Shown one piece after another: positions 7,729 to 15,562 of a stretch of 19,211 nucleotides of DNA. This DNA comes from Clostridiales bacterium (lineage in GTDB: Bacteria; Bacillota; Clostridia; Christensenellales; Borkfalkiaceae), in NCBI GenBank assembly GCA_003503945.1, contig DOCD01000055.1, forward strand, positions 1 to 19,211. The letters are read 5' to 3'. A program made the position numbers and the translations under genes. How positions within the stretch are numbered: the stretch's first letter is position 1; each line of letters starts with the position of its first letter. Below the pieces are notes generated by a model that worked only from the letters and a program-made list of their open reading frames with translations, searched no databases and had not been told where the DNA came from.

Positions 7729-7746
7729 TGGAGGGAGAAGTTTGGT

Positions 7747-8169
7747 ATGAATCTTAAAATCAATTTTAAAAACAGAATGCTTGCCGATTACTTATTATTT
7801 GCGGCAACCGCGCTTATGCTGGTGGAGTTTATTCTCTACATGGCGGCAAGCAGAACTTCTTTCGACCCTAACTATTCCGCAGGAGCAATTGCGGGTATGG
7901 TTATCGCGCTGGGGTTAGGCATAGCGGCAATTATCTTGCCGCTGCGCCCGCTGGCGTTCGGGCAATACCTGTTTGCTCTGTTTGCGCTTATACACTATAT
8001 AGCGTCGCAGGCAAACTTGCTTGCAAATATCTTGTACGGTGTAGACGGTTCTACCTTGCCCGCAGCGTTCTTTATAACTATTATCTGCGCCGTGGCAACC
8101 GTAGGGCTTTCGCTTGCGGCGGGAATACTTATGAGCGCGAAAAGACGCGCTGCCCGCGAAGGCGTTTAA
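7747..8169 (+). CDS. Small membrane protein with four predicted helices, function unknown
   Basis: I do not recognise the family of this 140-residue protein. Hydrophobic helices are visible at about 13-33, 45-66, 70-97 and 104-130. The N-terminus (KINFKNR), the short RP loop between helices 2 and 3, and the C-terminus (AKRRAAREG) are basic, which places both ends inside. The outside loops RTSFDPN and YGVDGST are short. It has no catalytic motif. GGAGGGAG (7730-7737) lies 9 bases before the ATG. It starts 18 bases after the lipoprotein and ends 9 bases before the second GH3, whose AGGAGG begins at its last stop-codon base, so it is clearly in this operon. It may assist or anchor the surface GH3 or lipoprotein, which is inference only. 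It is too small to be a typical transporter subunit. Confidence 0.75.
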   Translation: MNLKINFKNRMLADYLLFAATALMLVEFILYMAASRTSFDPNYSAGAIAGMVIALGLGIAAIILPLRPLAFGQYLFALFALIHYIASQANLLANILYGVDGSTLPAAFFITIICAVATVGLSLAAGILMSAKRRAAREGV

Positions 8170-8178
8170 GGAGGAAGT

Positions 8179-11148
8179 ATGAAAAAACTTTTTAATAAAA
8201 CGTTATGGATGATACTTTCGGTTGTAATGGCAACCTTGCTGGTAATTTCTACCGCATTATATACTATTGCTTACAGTTATCAGACGCTGTTAAACCAGAC
8301 CTTCGGGCTTAAAAACTACGACATAGTGGACGAAGGCGACGGCAGCGAAAATACGGAATACTTCAAAGCGAAGTACACGGAAAAGCAGGAGCTCATGACG
8401 GCGGGCGCAACCGTTTCCGAGGCGGTTGAAGCGGAAGGGCTGGTTTTGATGAAAAATAACGGCGCGTTGCCGCTCGATAAGTCAAAGGGCTTAAAGGTAA
8501 GCCTTTTCGGGACGGGTTCTGTAAATATCAACAACAGCGTTCAGGGTATGCGCGGCGGCGCCGGCGGCGCGATTGATTCTGCGGAAGAGCTTACAACTTT
8601 TAAGGACGCGCTGGAAGCGGTTGACGTAAAAGTAAACGGCGACTTATGGAATTTATACCTTACGGGCGCGGCTAAAAGCTACGGCGGATATAAAAAGCTC
8701 GACGCAAGCACAAATATCCAGACTTACTATATAAACGAAGCTCCTTGGAGCGTTTACGGCACGGTCAGAAGCACTTTTGCGGAATATTCGGACGCGGCTG
8801 TCGTGGTTTTAACCCGTGACGGCACCGAAGGCGCCGACCTTAACGCGTTCGGCAGCGACGGTAAAGATGGCAATTACCTTGCTTTATCCAACGAAGAAAC
8901 CGACCTTTTAAAAGAGATTTCGGCTTTGAAAAGAAGCGGCACGTTTAAAAATATCATTGTTATACTCAATTCCGCGGCGGCTATACAGCTTGATTTTCTT
9001 GAAAACGAAGATATCGACGTTGACGCGTGCATGTGGATAGGTAACACTGGGATGACGGGTATAAACGCGGTTGCAAAGGCGCTTGTAGGCGACGTGGTGC
9101 CTTCCGGCAGACTTTCGGATACTTACGTTTACGATAATTTCTCTTCGCCGGCAATGGCGTCGTGGGTGCTTAACAATAACAAGGTATTTTCGTCTTCGTG
9201 GAATAACGGCAACCTTGACAATACCCAAAAATATTACGGCGTTTACGTGGAAGGTATCTACGTGGGTTATCGTTATTACGAAACCCGTTATGCGGATGTG
9301 GTTGAAAAAGCAAGCAACGTAGGCGTGTATAACTATACGGATACGGTTGCGTATCCTTTCGGCAGCGGTATGTCCTATACGAATTTTGAATACGGCGATA
9401 TATCTGTTGAAGCTGACGCGAACGGTAAAACTTACGAAGTGTCTGTTGAAGTTACTAATGCGGGAAATGCCTATTCCGGCAAGGAAGTAGTGCAGATTTA
9501 TTTGCAAAAGCCTTACACCGATTACGCAATCGAAAATCAGATGGAAGTTGCGGCGGTTGAGCTTGTAGGCTTCGGCAAAACGGAAGTGCTTGCGCCCGGC
9601 GCGAAGCAAACCGTAACCGTCACCGTTGAAAAGGAAGACTTTGCTTCCTACGACGTGTACGGCGCGGAAACTTATATTCTTGACGAAGGCACTTATTATC
9701 TGGCGGCAGGCAAAGACGCGCACGACGCGCTTAACAATATTCTTGCTAAAAAAGGCTTCACTACGGACGACGGTATGGACTATAACGGTAATGCGGGTCT
9801 TGCCTGGTCAACCAAGGTAGAAGTTCGCGATACGCAAACTTATGCGGTATCGGGTGAAAGCGGCAAAGAAATTAATAACAAACTTGCATTTGCGGACCCC
9901 AACCGCAACATTAATGCGGGCGGCAATTTAGTGACTTATGTTTCAAGGAGCAACTGGACGGGAACCTGGCCGAAAAAAGCGGTTACGCTTGAACTTACCG
10001 CCGCTATGGTTGCCGATTTGCAGAGTGATAAAGAACCTGAAAACGAAGGCGAAATGCCCGCGTTTGGTGAAAGCAACGGTTTGACGCTTATCATGCTCCG
10101 CGGCAAAGACTACGACGATGCCGATTGGGATAAACTCTTGGACGAAATGTCCTTTGAAGATTACAATACCCTGCTTACCACCGCATATTGTATTACGGCA
10201 GCCGTGGAAAGCGTGGTTAAGCCCGAAACTAAGGAAATGGACGGCCCCACTTACTGTAAAGAACAGGATGGCGCTAAAAATTTGCGCTTCCCCTGCGAAG
10301 GTATATGGGCTTCAACTTTCAATGTTGACCTGCTTGCACAAGTCGGCGAAGTTCTTGCAAATCACAGCTTATTCCTTGGCTATCACGGTATGTGGATACC
10401 CGGTATTAATATTCACCGTACCCCTTATAACGGTCGTACGCACGAATACTTCTCGGAGGATCCTTTCCTTACGGGAATATGCTCTCAGGCGGAAATAGAA
10501 GCGATTCAGGAATACGGCGTTATCGCATGGCCCAAGCACTTTATACTTAACGATCAGGAAGCAAACAGAAACGGTATAGGTATATGGGGCAACGAACAGG
10601 CTATCAGGGAAATTATGTTAAAACCATGGAAGTATGCGTTGAGTCCCGAAAGGGGCAACGCCCACGGCGTAATGTCGTCTTTCAACCGTGTAGGCAGTAT
10701 CTGGTCGAGCGGCAGCCCCGAACTTGTCAACGGCATAATGCGCGACGAATTCGGGTTTAACGGTATGATTATTACCGATATGGCGGACGCAAACGGAACC
10801 GTATATATGTCCTGCGTTGACGGTATTATGGCGGGTACCGATTTATGGTTGAGCTCCGGCAAGGACCACAGCTTTGCGGCTTATAAAAATAACGCAACCG
10901 TAGTCAACGCAATGCGCGAATCCTGCCACAGGATACTGTATAACGTATGCAATTACAGCGCGGCTATGAACGGTTATTCTTCGACAACCAAACTTGAAAG
11001 AGTTTACGTTTGGTGGGAAAAGGCAGTTATATCGCTGCTTACCGTGTCATGCGTGCTTGCCGCAGCTTCATTGACAATGCTTATTTTAAGTGAAATTAAA
11101 AATAAAAAAGACGGGAAATCTTTGAACGATGAGAAGGATAGCATTTAA
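8179..11148 (+). CDS. Circularly permuted GH3 glycosidase anchored by membrane helices at both ends
   Basis: This 989-residue family GH3 enzyme has a membrane helix at about 11-33 with basic residues before it and a second at about 945-971 followed by a lysine-rich tail. The whole catalytic part is therefore expected outside, with both ends in the cytoplasm. The order is alpha/beta sandwich (about 75-395), FnIII-like domain (about 400-515) and TIM barrel (about 640-930), as in the paralogue at 1582-5541. D867 in ITDM is the expected nucleophile, E217 in TEGAD the likely acid/base, K786-H787 and R753/E756/D761 (GRTHEYFSEDP) the sugar-binding set, and D688 lies in a DGP motif. All key GH3 signatures are canonical, so it should be active; glucosidase, xylosidase and arabinosidase remain possible. 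AGGAGG at 8169-8174 sets the start. No obvious signal peptidase site follows the first helix. Confidence 0.9.
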   Translation: MKKLFNKTLWMILSVVMATLLVISTALYTIAYSYQTLLNQTFGLKNYDIVDEGDGSENTEYFKAKYTEKQELMTAGATVSEAVEAEGLVLMKNNGALPLDKSKGLKVSLFGTGSVNINNSVQGMRGGAGGAIDSAEELTTFKDALEAVDVKVNGDLWNLYLTGAAKSYGGYKKLDASTNIQTYYINEAPWSVYGTVRSTFAEYSDAAVVVLTRDGTEGADLNAFGSDGKDGNYLALSNEETDLLKEISALKRSGTFKNIIVILNSAAAIQLDFLENEDIDVDACMWIGNTGMTGINAVAKALVGDVVPSGRLSDTYVYDNFSSPAMASWVLNNNKVFSSSWNNGNLDNTQKYYGVYVEGIYVGYRYYETRYADVVEKASNVGVYNYTDTVAYPFGSGMSYTNFEYGDISVEADANGKTYEVSVEVTNAGNAYSGKEVVQIYLQKPYTDYAIENQMEVAAVELVGFGKTEVLAPGAKQTVTVTVEKEDFASYDVYGAETYILDEGTYYLAAGKDAHDALNNILAKKGFTTDDGMDYNGNAGLAWSTKVEVRDTQTYAVSGESGKEINNKLAFADPNRNINAGGNLVTYVSRSNWTGTWPKKAVTLELTAAMVADLQSDKEPENEGEMPAFGESNGLTLIMLRGKDYDDADWDKLLDEMSFEDYNTLLTTAYCITAAVESVVKPETKEMDGPTYCKEQDGAKNLRFPCEGIWASTFNVDLLAQVGEVLANHSLFLGYHGMWIPGINIHRTPYNGRTHEYFSEDPFLTGICSQAEIEAIQEYGVIAWPKHFILNDQEANRNGIGIWGNEQAIREIMLKPWKYALSPERGNAHGVMSSFNRVGSIWSSGSPELVNGIMRDEFGFNGMIITDMADANGTVYMSCVDGIMAGTDLWLSSGKDHSFAAYKNNATVVNAMRESCHRILYNVCNYSAAMNGYSSTTKLERVYVWWEKAVISLLTVSCVLAAASLTMLILSEIKNKKDGKSLNDEKDSI

Positions 11149-13477
11149 CGAAGGCTGGTCGTACAAAAAACTTGATATAGATGAAGAGTTTAAAAATGTA
11201 ATTCTTCCTTACGACTGTATGTTGCGCGAAAACCGTTCGGACGACAGTCCGGGCGGCTGCAACAACGGCTGGTTTGAAGGGTACGATTACGAATTTTTAA
11301 ATGAGTTCGAACGTCCCGTTGAAAAAACCGTCGTTATTGAATTCGAAGGGATATATCACCGCGCGGAAGTGTACTGCAACGGTGAAAAGGTGGGTTACCG
11401 CCCTAACGGTTATCTCGGGATTGTTGCCGATTTAAGCAACGCTTTAAAACAAGGTAAAAACCAACTGCGCGTAATTTCACGCGGTGCGGATATTCCAAAC
11501 AGCCGCTGGTATACGGGCGCGGGCATTTACAGACCCGTAAATCTTTATACCGCAGACGAAAATTATATCCCTTTAAACGGTGTTAAAATAAAAACGCTAA
11601 GTATCAATCCCGCGGTAGTGGAAGTTGCTTTGGCGGCTCACGGCGATGGGGAAGCAAAAATAAGCGTTACGAACGGTGACGAAATGGTTGCGGAAGCAAG
11701 CGCACCCGCAAACGGAAGCGTGCGTATCAATATCCCCGACGCAAAATTATGGTCGCCCGAAGCGCCCGAGCTTTATACCTGTAAAGTAGAATTTAATGGC
11801 GACATGTGCGAGCAACGGTTCGGAATAAGGGTAGTTACCTGCGACACCGAAAACGGCTTTTGCATAAACGGCAAACGCGTAATACTGCGCGGGGCGTGTA
11901 TTCATCACGACAACGGACTTTTAGGCGCGGCAACTTTTACCGAAGCCGAAGAAAGAAAGATTAAAATTCTGCAAAAATGCGGTTTTAACGCTATCCGTTC
12001 CGCACATAATCCTTGCAGTAAAACATTGCTCGATGTTTGCGACAGGCTGGGTATGATGGTTATGGATGAATATGCGGACAGCTGGTACGTGCATAAAACC
12101 AAGTACGACTATGCGGGATTTTTGGAAGAGTGGTACGAACGCGATATCACCGATTTGGTTGAAAAGGATTTCAACCATCCGTGCGTAGTTTTGTATTCTT
12201 TGGGTAACGAAGTTACCGAAACGGCTGAAAAGCGCGGCGTAGAACTTTACAAGGCAATGCAAAAAGTTGTTAAAAGCCTTGATACAACCCGCCCCGTAAC
12301 CTGCGGAATAAACATAGGCTTTAACCAAGCGGCTTATAAAGGACACTCTTTCTTTTCGGACGAAAAGGCAAACCGTAACGCGGAAGATTTTAAAAATTTA
12401 GGTACGGAAAAATCAAACCACAGAAAGTGGATGTTCGGTCCTTTGTTTACCAGACTTAACGCCATACTCCCCGGTTGTGACAAAGCCACGCGTGAAGCGT
12501 TCGGCGCAATGGACGTTGCCGGGTACAACTACGGTATTCTGCGCTATAAGCACGACAGGAAAAAGTATCCTAACCGCATAATATTAGGCAGCGAAACCTT
12601 CTGCGAGGACGCGGAAAAAGCAGTTAAAATTATGACCCGGGATAAATGTATTATAGGTGATTTTGTTTGGACGGGTATGGATCATATAGGCGAAGTGGGT
12701 TTAGGCGCTTTTGAATACTGCGAGTACGCGCCCACATTTATACATACCAAGGGCTGGCTTACTTCGGGTAGCGGCAGAGTTGATATAACGGGTAAACCCT
12801 TACCCGAAGCGTACTATATGAAAGCCGCATACGGACTTTTGAAAAAACCTGTTATTGCGGTAAAGCCCGTAAACCATAATGGCGAAAGGCACAGTCCTTC
12901 GGGCTGGAAATTTACGGAAGCGGTAGAGTCCTGGGCTTGGACGGGCTGCGAAGGCAAAAAGGCAAAGGTAGAAGTGTACGCGTGCGGTGCTTGCGTAGAG
13001 CTGTATTTGAACAACAGAAAGGTAGGCAGCCGTTCTCTAAAAAAACATTGCCGTGTAAAATTCAACGTGCGGTACAAAAGCGGTACGCTTACGGCAATTG
13101 TTTTTGACAACCGTAAAAGGGAAATTTCACGCAGGTCTATATATTCGGTGGACGACGCTACGGAATTGAGAGTGGAACCGGAAACGGAAAAAGCAGAAAG
13201 CGGTAAACTATGTTTCGTAAGGATGCGTTTGACTGATACCAATGGCATAACCAAAGTTTTAAAACGCGAGAGAATTAAAGTAAAAGTAGAAGGCGGAGAA
13301 CTCGTTGGTTTAGGGCACGCGTGCCCGTATAACGACGACGGCTATACAGGTAACGAAACGGGTACTTACTACGGCGAAGCGTTGGCAATAATAAAAGCAG
13401 GTAACGGAGATAAAATATCGATAAACGCCGTTTGCGAATCGGGAACGGCTACTTCCGAAATAAAAGTTATTCAGTAG
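11129..13477 (+). CDS. GH2 family glycosidase, cytoplasmic (beta-galactosidase type)
   Basis: This 782-residue protein has the GH2 order: N-terminal sugar-binding jelly roll (about 3-145, beginning FNEGW), Ig-like domain (about 148-236), TIM barrel (about 240-530), then a DUF4982-like domain (about 595-665, containing VESWAWTG and VELYLN) and a final beta-sandwich (about 675-780). E361 in SLGNE is the likely acid/base and E489 in LGSE the nucleophile. It has no signal peptide and many cysteines, so it should act inside on imported fragments. Members remove beta-galactose, beta-glucuronate or alpha-L-arabinopyranose; the sequence does not decide. The gene overlaps the preceding GH3 by 20 bases and its ATG lacks a good ribosome binding site (only GGGA about 12 bases upstream), suggesting translational coupling. 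The fold motif at residue 6 supports this start. It ends 55 bases before the regulator gene. Confidence 0.88.
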   Translation: MRRIAFNEGWSYKKLDIDEEFKNVILPYDCMLRENRSDDSPGGCNNGWFEGYDYEFLNEFERPVEKTVVIEFEGIYHRAEVYCNGEKVGYRPNGYLGIVADLSNALKQGKNQLRVISRGADIPNSRWYTGAGIYRPVNLYTADENYIPLNGVKIKTLSINPAVVEVALAAHGDGEAKISVTNGDEMVAEASAPANGSVRINIPDAKLWSPEAPELYTCKVEFNGDMCEQRFGIRVVTCDTENGFCINGKRVILRGACIHHDNGLLGAATFTEAEERKIKILQKCGFNAIRSAHNPCSKTLLDVCDRLGMMVMDEYADSWYVHKTKYDYAGFLEEWYERDITDLVEKDFNHPCVVLYSLGNEVTETAEKRGVELYKAMQKVVKSLDTTRPVTCGINIGFNQAAYKGHSFFSDEKANRNAEDFKNLGTEKSNHRKWMFGPLFTRLNAILPGCDKATREAFGAMDVAGYNYGILRYKHDRKKYPNRIILGSETFCEDAEKAVKIMTRDKCIIGDFVWTGMDHIGEVGLGAFEYCEYAPTFIHTKGWLTSGSGRVDITGKPLPEAYYMKAAYGLLKKPVIAVKPVNHNGERHSPSGWKFTEAVESWAWTGCEGKKAKVEVYACGACVELYLNNRKVGSRSLKKHCRVKFNVRYKSGTLTAIVFDNRKREISRRSIYSVDDATELRVEPETEKAESGKLCFVRMRLTDTNGITKVLKRERIKVKVEGGELVGLGHACPYNDDGYTGNETGTYYGEALAIIKAGNGDKISINAVCESGTATSEIKVIQ

Positions 13478-13483
13478 TAAGTG

Positions 13484-13497
13484 TTGAAATTTTTCAA
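13484..13497 (+). promoter_or_regulatory. Inverted repeat covering the -35 box of promoter P2
   Basis: TTGAAA-TT-TTTCAA is a 14-base inverted repeat whose left arm is the -35 box itself. A bound protein would block or alter RNA polymerase entry, so it could be an operator for the regulator encoded next. It is AT-rich and short, so chance remains possible. Confidence 0.3.
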
Positions 13498-13512
13498 AAA
13501 ATGTTGTATAAT
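13484..13512 (+). promoter_or_regulatory. Sigma-A-type promoter P2 for the regulator and arabinose genes
   Basis: TTGAAA (13484-13489) and a perfect TATAAT (13507-13512) are separated by exactly 17 bases. It begins 7 bases after the GH2 stop. The expected start site near 13519 would leave a very short leader that begins about at the ribosome binding site GGAGGTG (13521-13527), 5 bases before the ATG at 13533. Confidence 0.75.
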
Positions 13513-13532
13513 AATCATACGGAGGTGCCCCG

Positions 13533-14249
13533 ATGATTAAAATAGCAATCGTCGAAGACGACGAGCAAGAGGCAAAAACACTTTTAAACTGTATAGAACG
13601 TTATATCCGTGAAAACCAAAAAAAGTTGGTTTGCACAAGGTTTTACGATGCGGAAACTTTTTTAGATTCGCAGGAAGCTTTCGATATGGTTTTTATGGAT
13701 ATAATGCTTCCGCACCAGACGGGTATGGAAGCCGCGTTTAAGCTACGTAAAAAAGACAGTAACATAGTAATTATTTTTGTCACTACTATGGCGCAGTTTG
13801 CCTTGCAAGGCTATGAAGTAAACGCGCTTGACTATATTCTTAAACCCGTGTCGTACGAAAGGTTTACCCTTAAAATGCGCAGGGCAGTAGAAATTATCAA
13901 GTCCAACAATACGCAATATTTTGTTGTGAACGACCCCAAGGGCGTGGTAAAAATTTCCAGCAGCGACGTTTACTATATTGACGTAAGCGGGCATAAGCTT
14001 ACCTGGCATACGGTAAACGGTGATTACAGTGAATACGGCTCTTTAAGCGATCTGGAAACAATGCTTAAACCGCTCAATTTCATGCGCTGCAATGCTTGCT
14101 TTTTAGTTAATCCAAACTATATTGCAAGGGTCAACACAAACGACCAAACCGTTATTTTAGTCAACGGTGAAGAATTAAAAATAAGTCAGCCAAAACGCAA
14201 AAGCTTTCTGGCTGAACTGACTAACTGGTTGGGACAGGGAAAATGTTAA
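13533..14249 (+). CDS. LytTR-family response regulator
   Basis: This 238-residue cytoplasmic regulator has a CheY-like receiver (about 1-118) and a LytTR DNA-binding domain (about 130-235), the layout of AgrA and LytR. The receiver shows the acidic pair D9-D10, the phosphorylation site D56 in MDIMLP, the Thr in FVTTM (84-85) and K104 in YILKPVS. The output domain has the expected IxYIxxSGHK-like core (VYYIDVSGHK, about 146-155) and the FxRCN...LVNP segment (about 183-194). All phosphorylation residues are present, so it should be functional. It starts behind promoter P2 and overlaps the kinase gene by 7 bases, so the two form a pair. Its targets probably include this locus, either at P1, P2 or both; that is inference, since no convincing LytTR site pair could be read by eye. 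Confidence 0.92.
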   Translation: MIKIAIVEDDEQEAKTLLNCIERYIRENQKKLVCTRFYDAETFLDSQEAFDMVFMDIMLPHQTGMEAAFKLRKKDSNIVIIFVTTMAQFALQGYEVNALDYILKPVSYERFTLKMRRAVEIIKSNNTQYFVVNDPKGVVKISSSDVYYIDVSGHKLTWHTVNGDYSEYGSLSDLETMLKPLNFMRCNACFLVNPNYIARVNTNDQTVILVNGEELKISQPKRKSFLAELTNWLGQGKC

Positions 14250-15562
14250 ATTTTTTAGTAAAATTCTTTACTGCCAACGGTTACGTCTTTGAAATGATAG
14301 TTGTCGTAGTAATTTTCGCTTATTTCTTTGAAAAGCGAAAATTGTTTTGGTTAAGACTGGTTTTGTGCATCGCGGTGTCTTTTGGACTTTCAATCGCTTG
14401 GAATTTCTGTCTGGAAGCGCTAAGCGTGTATGGCTGGGGAAAGATAGTCTGCAATATTATCAAATACATTGTAAGCTTTTTCGTTGTCTTCGGCGGTATA
14501 CTGTTTTGCAAGCGTACAAGTTTTGGCGGGGCGTTGTTCAGCAGTATAGGCGCAATGGCAACCCAGCACATATCTTACAGGGTATTTGCAATAATACTTG
14601 CAATCTGTAAAATGCCGTACGATAACGTCGGTTCGTTCTTCATTGCGCTCTCCGTTGCGTTCGCGGTATACGTAATTGTATATTTTTTGCTTGTCCGCAA
14701 AGTCCGCAAACAACCCGAACAGTGCTTTGAAAACAAAATGAATATTGTTTTGGGCGGTATACTTATTTTGTTTGCAATAATATTGCAGTTTTTGGTTGAA
14801 CCATATGCGCCCATGGAAGAGCAGCCCCTGCTGTTTATCTATCTTTCGCTTTATACTATTATCTGCGCAGTGTGTACATTGCTATTGGAATACGGTTTTT
14901 TTACCCACAAAAAACTTGCGTATGATAACGCCATTTTGGATCATTTAGTGCATACGCAGGAAGAACAGTACCGCAACTCGAAAGACAATATTGAGATGAT
15001 TAATATAAAGTGCCACGATATGAAGCACCAAATGTCAAAGATTGCGGGCGGACTCAATCCGGAAGCGGTTAAAGAAATGGAAGACATAATTTCAATTTAC
15101 GACTTATCGCTTAAAACCGGCAACGAAATACTGGATATTTTCCTTGCGGAAAAAAAGCTACAGTGTGAAAGAAATAACGTAAATCTTGATTGTATAGTAA
15201 ACGGCAGCTGCCTGCAATTTATGCAACCTTCAGATATATATTCTCTGTTCGGCAACGCACTGGATAACGCTATGGAAGCGGTCTGCAAATTGCCGGAAAA
15301 GGAAAAGCGCATTATAGGTCTTTCGGTCACTACGAGACTGAATATGGCAATTATCCATACCGAAAATTTTTATGACGGTATACTTGAATTTCAGTCGGAA
15401 TTACCTGTGACTACCAAGGAAGATACGCGTTTCCACGGCTTCGGTATGCGCAGTATAAAAAAGGTTGTTGAAAAGTATAACGGCAGTATTTCAATAGTTG
15501 CGGAAAACGGTATATTCAACCTGAATATTACTATCCCACTGGACAGGTTAGAGGTACAATAA
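14243..15562 (+). CDS. AgrC-like GHKL sensor histidine kinase
   Basis: This 439-residue membrane kinase has about seven hydrophobic segments in residues 12-220 (roughly 13-29, 35-57, 69-89, 95-121, 130-152, 166-186, 195-218) and no separate extracellular sensor domain. A coiled linker leads to the phosphoacceptor region with H258 in CHDMKHQ. The GHKL ATP-binding domain (about 325-435) has the N box GNALDNAMEA (N338, D341, N342) and the G box FHGFGM (398-402). This is the AgrC/ComD-style class, whose known members mostly sense peptides; some others respond to sugars or metabolites. No AgrB or AgrD peptide gene lies in the window. The start overlaps the response regulator stop (ATGTTAA) and the gene ends with TAATG shared with the sugar kinase, so expression is coupled at both ends. 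The signal is unknown. Confidence 0.9.
   Translation: MLNFLVKFFTANGYVFEMIVVVVIFAYFFEKRKLFWLRLVLCIAVSFGLSIAWNFCLEALSVYGWGKIVCNIIKYIVSFFVVFGGILFCKRTSFGGALFSSIGAMATQHISYRVFAIILAICKMPYDNVGSFFIALSVAFAVYVIVYFLLVRKVRKQPEQCFENKMNIVLGGILILFAIILQFLVEPYAPMEEQPLLFIYLSLYTIICAVCTLLLEYGFFTHKKLAYDNAILDHLVHTQEEQYRNSKDNIEMINIKCHDMKHQMSKIAGGLNPEAVKEMEDIISIYDLSLKTGNEILDIFLAEKKLQCERNNVNLDCIVNGSCLQFMQPSDIYSLFGNALDNAMEAVCKLPEKEKRIIGLSVTTRLNMAIIHTENFYDGILEFQSELPVTTKEDTRFHGFGMRSIKKVVEKYNGSISIVAENGIFNLNITIPLDRLEVQ

Noticed and set aside
8908..9723. Long antisense open frame of 271 residues opposite the second GH3
   Set aside because: It lies fully inside a well-supported GH3 gene, has no ribosome binding site or recognisable domain, and its composition (many Ile, Arg, Val, His) is what reverse-reading of this codon usage produces.
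11921..12346. Antisense open frame of 141 residues inside the GH2 gene
   Set aside because: It is fully contained in the GH2 barrel coding region, with no motif or start signal of its own.
14243..15562. Full agr-type quorum-sensing system
   Set aside because: The kinase and regulator are of that class, but no AgrB-like protease or AgrD-like peptide gene is present, and the downstream genes are metabolic.
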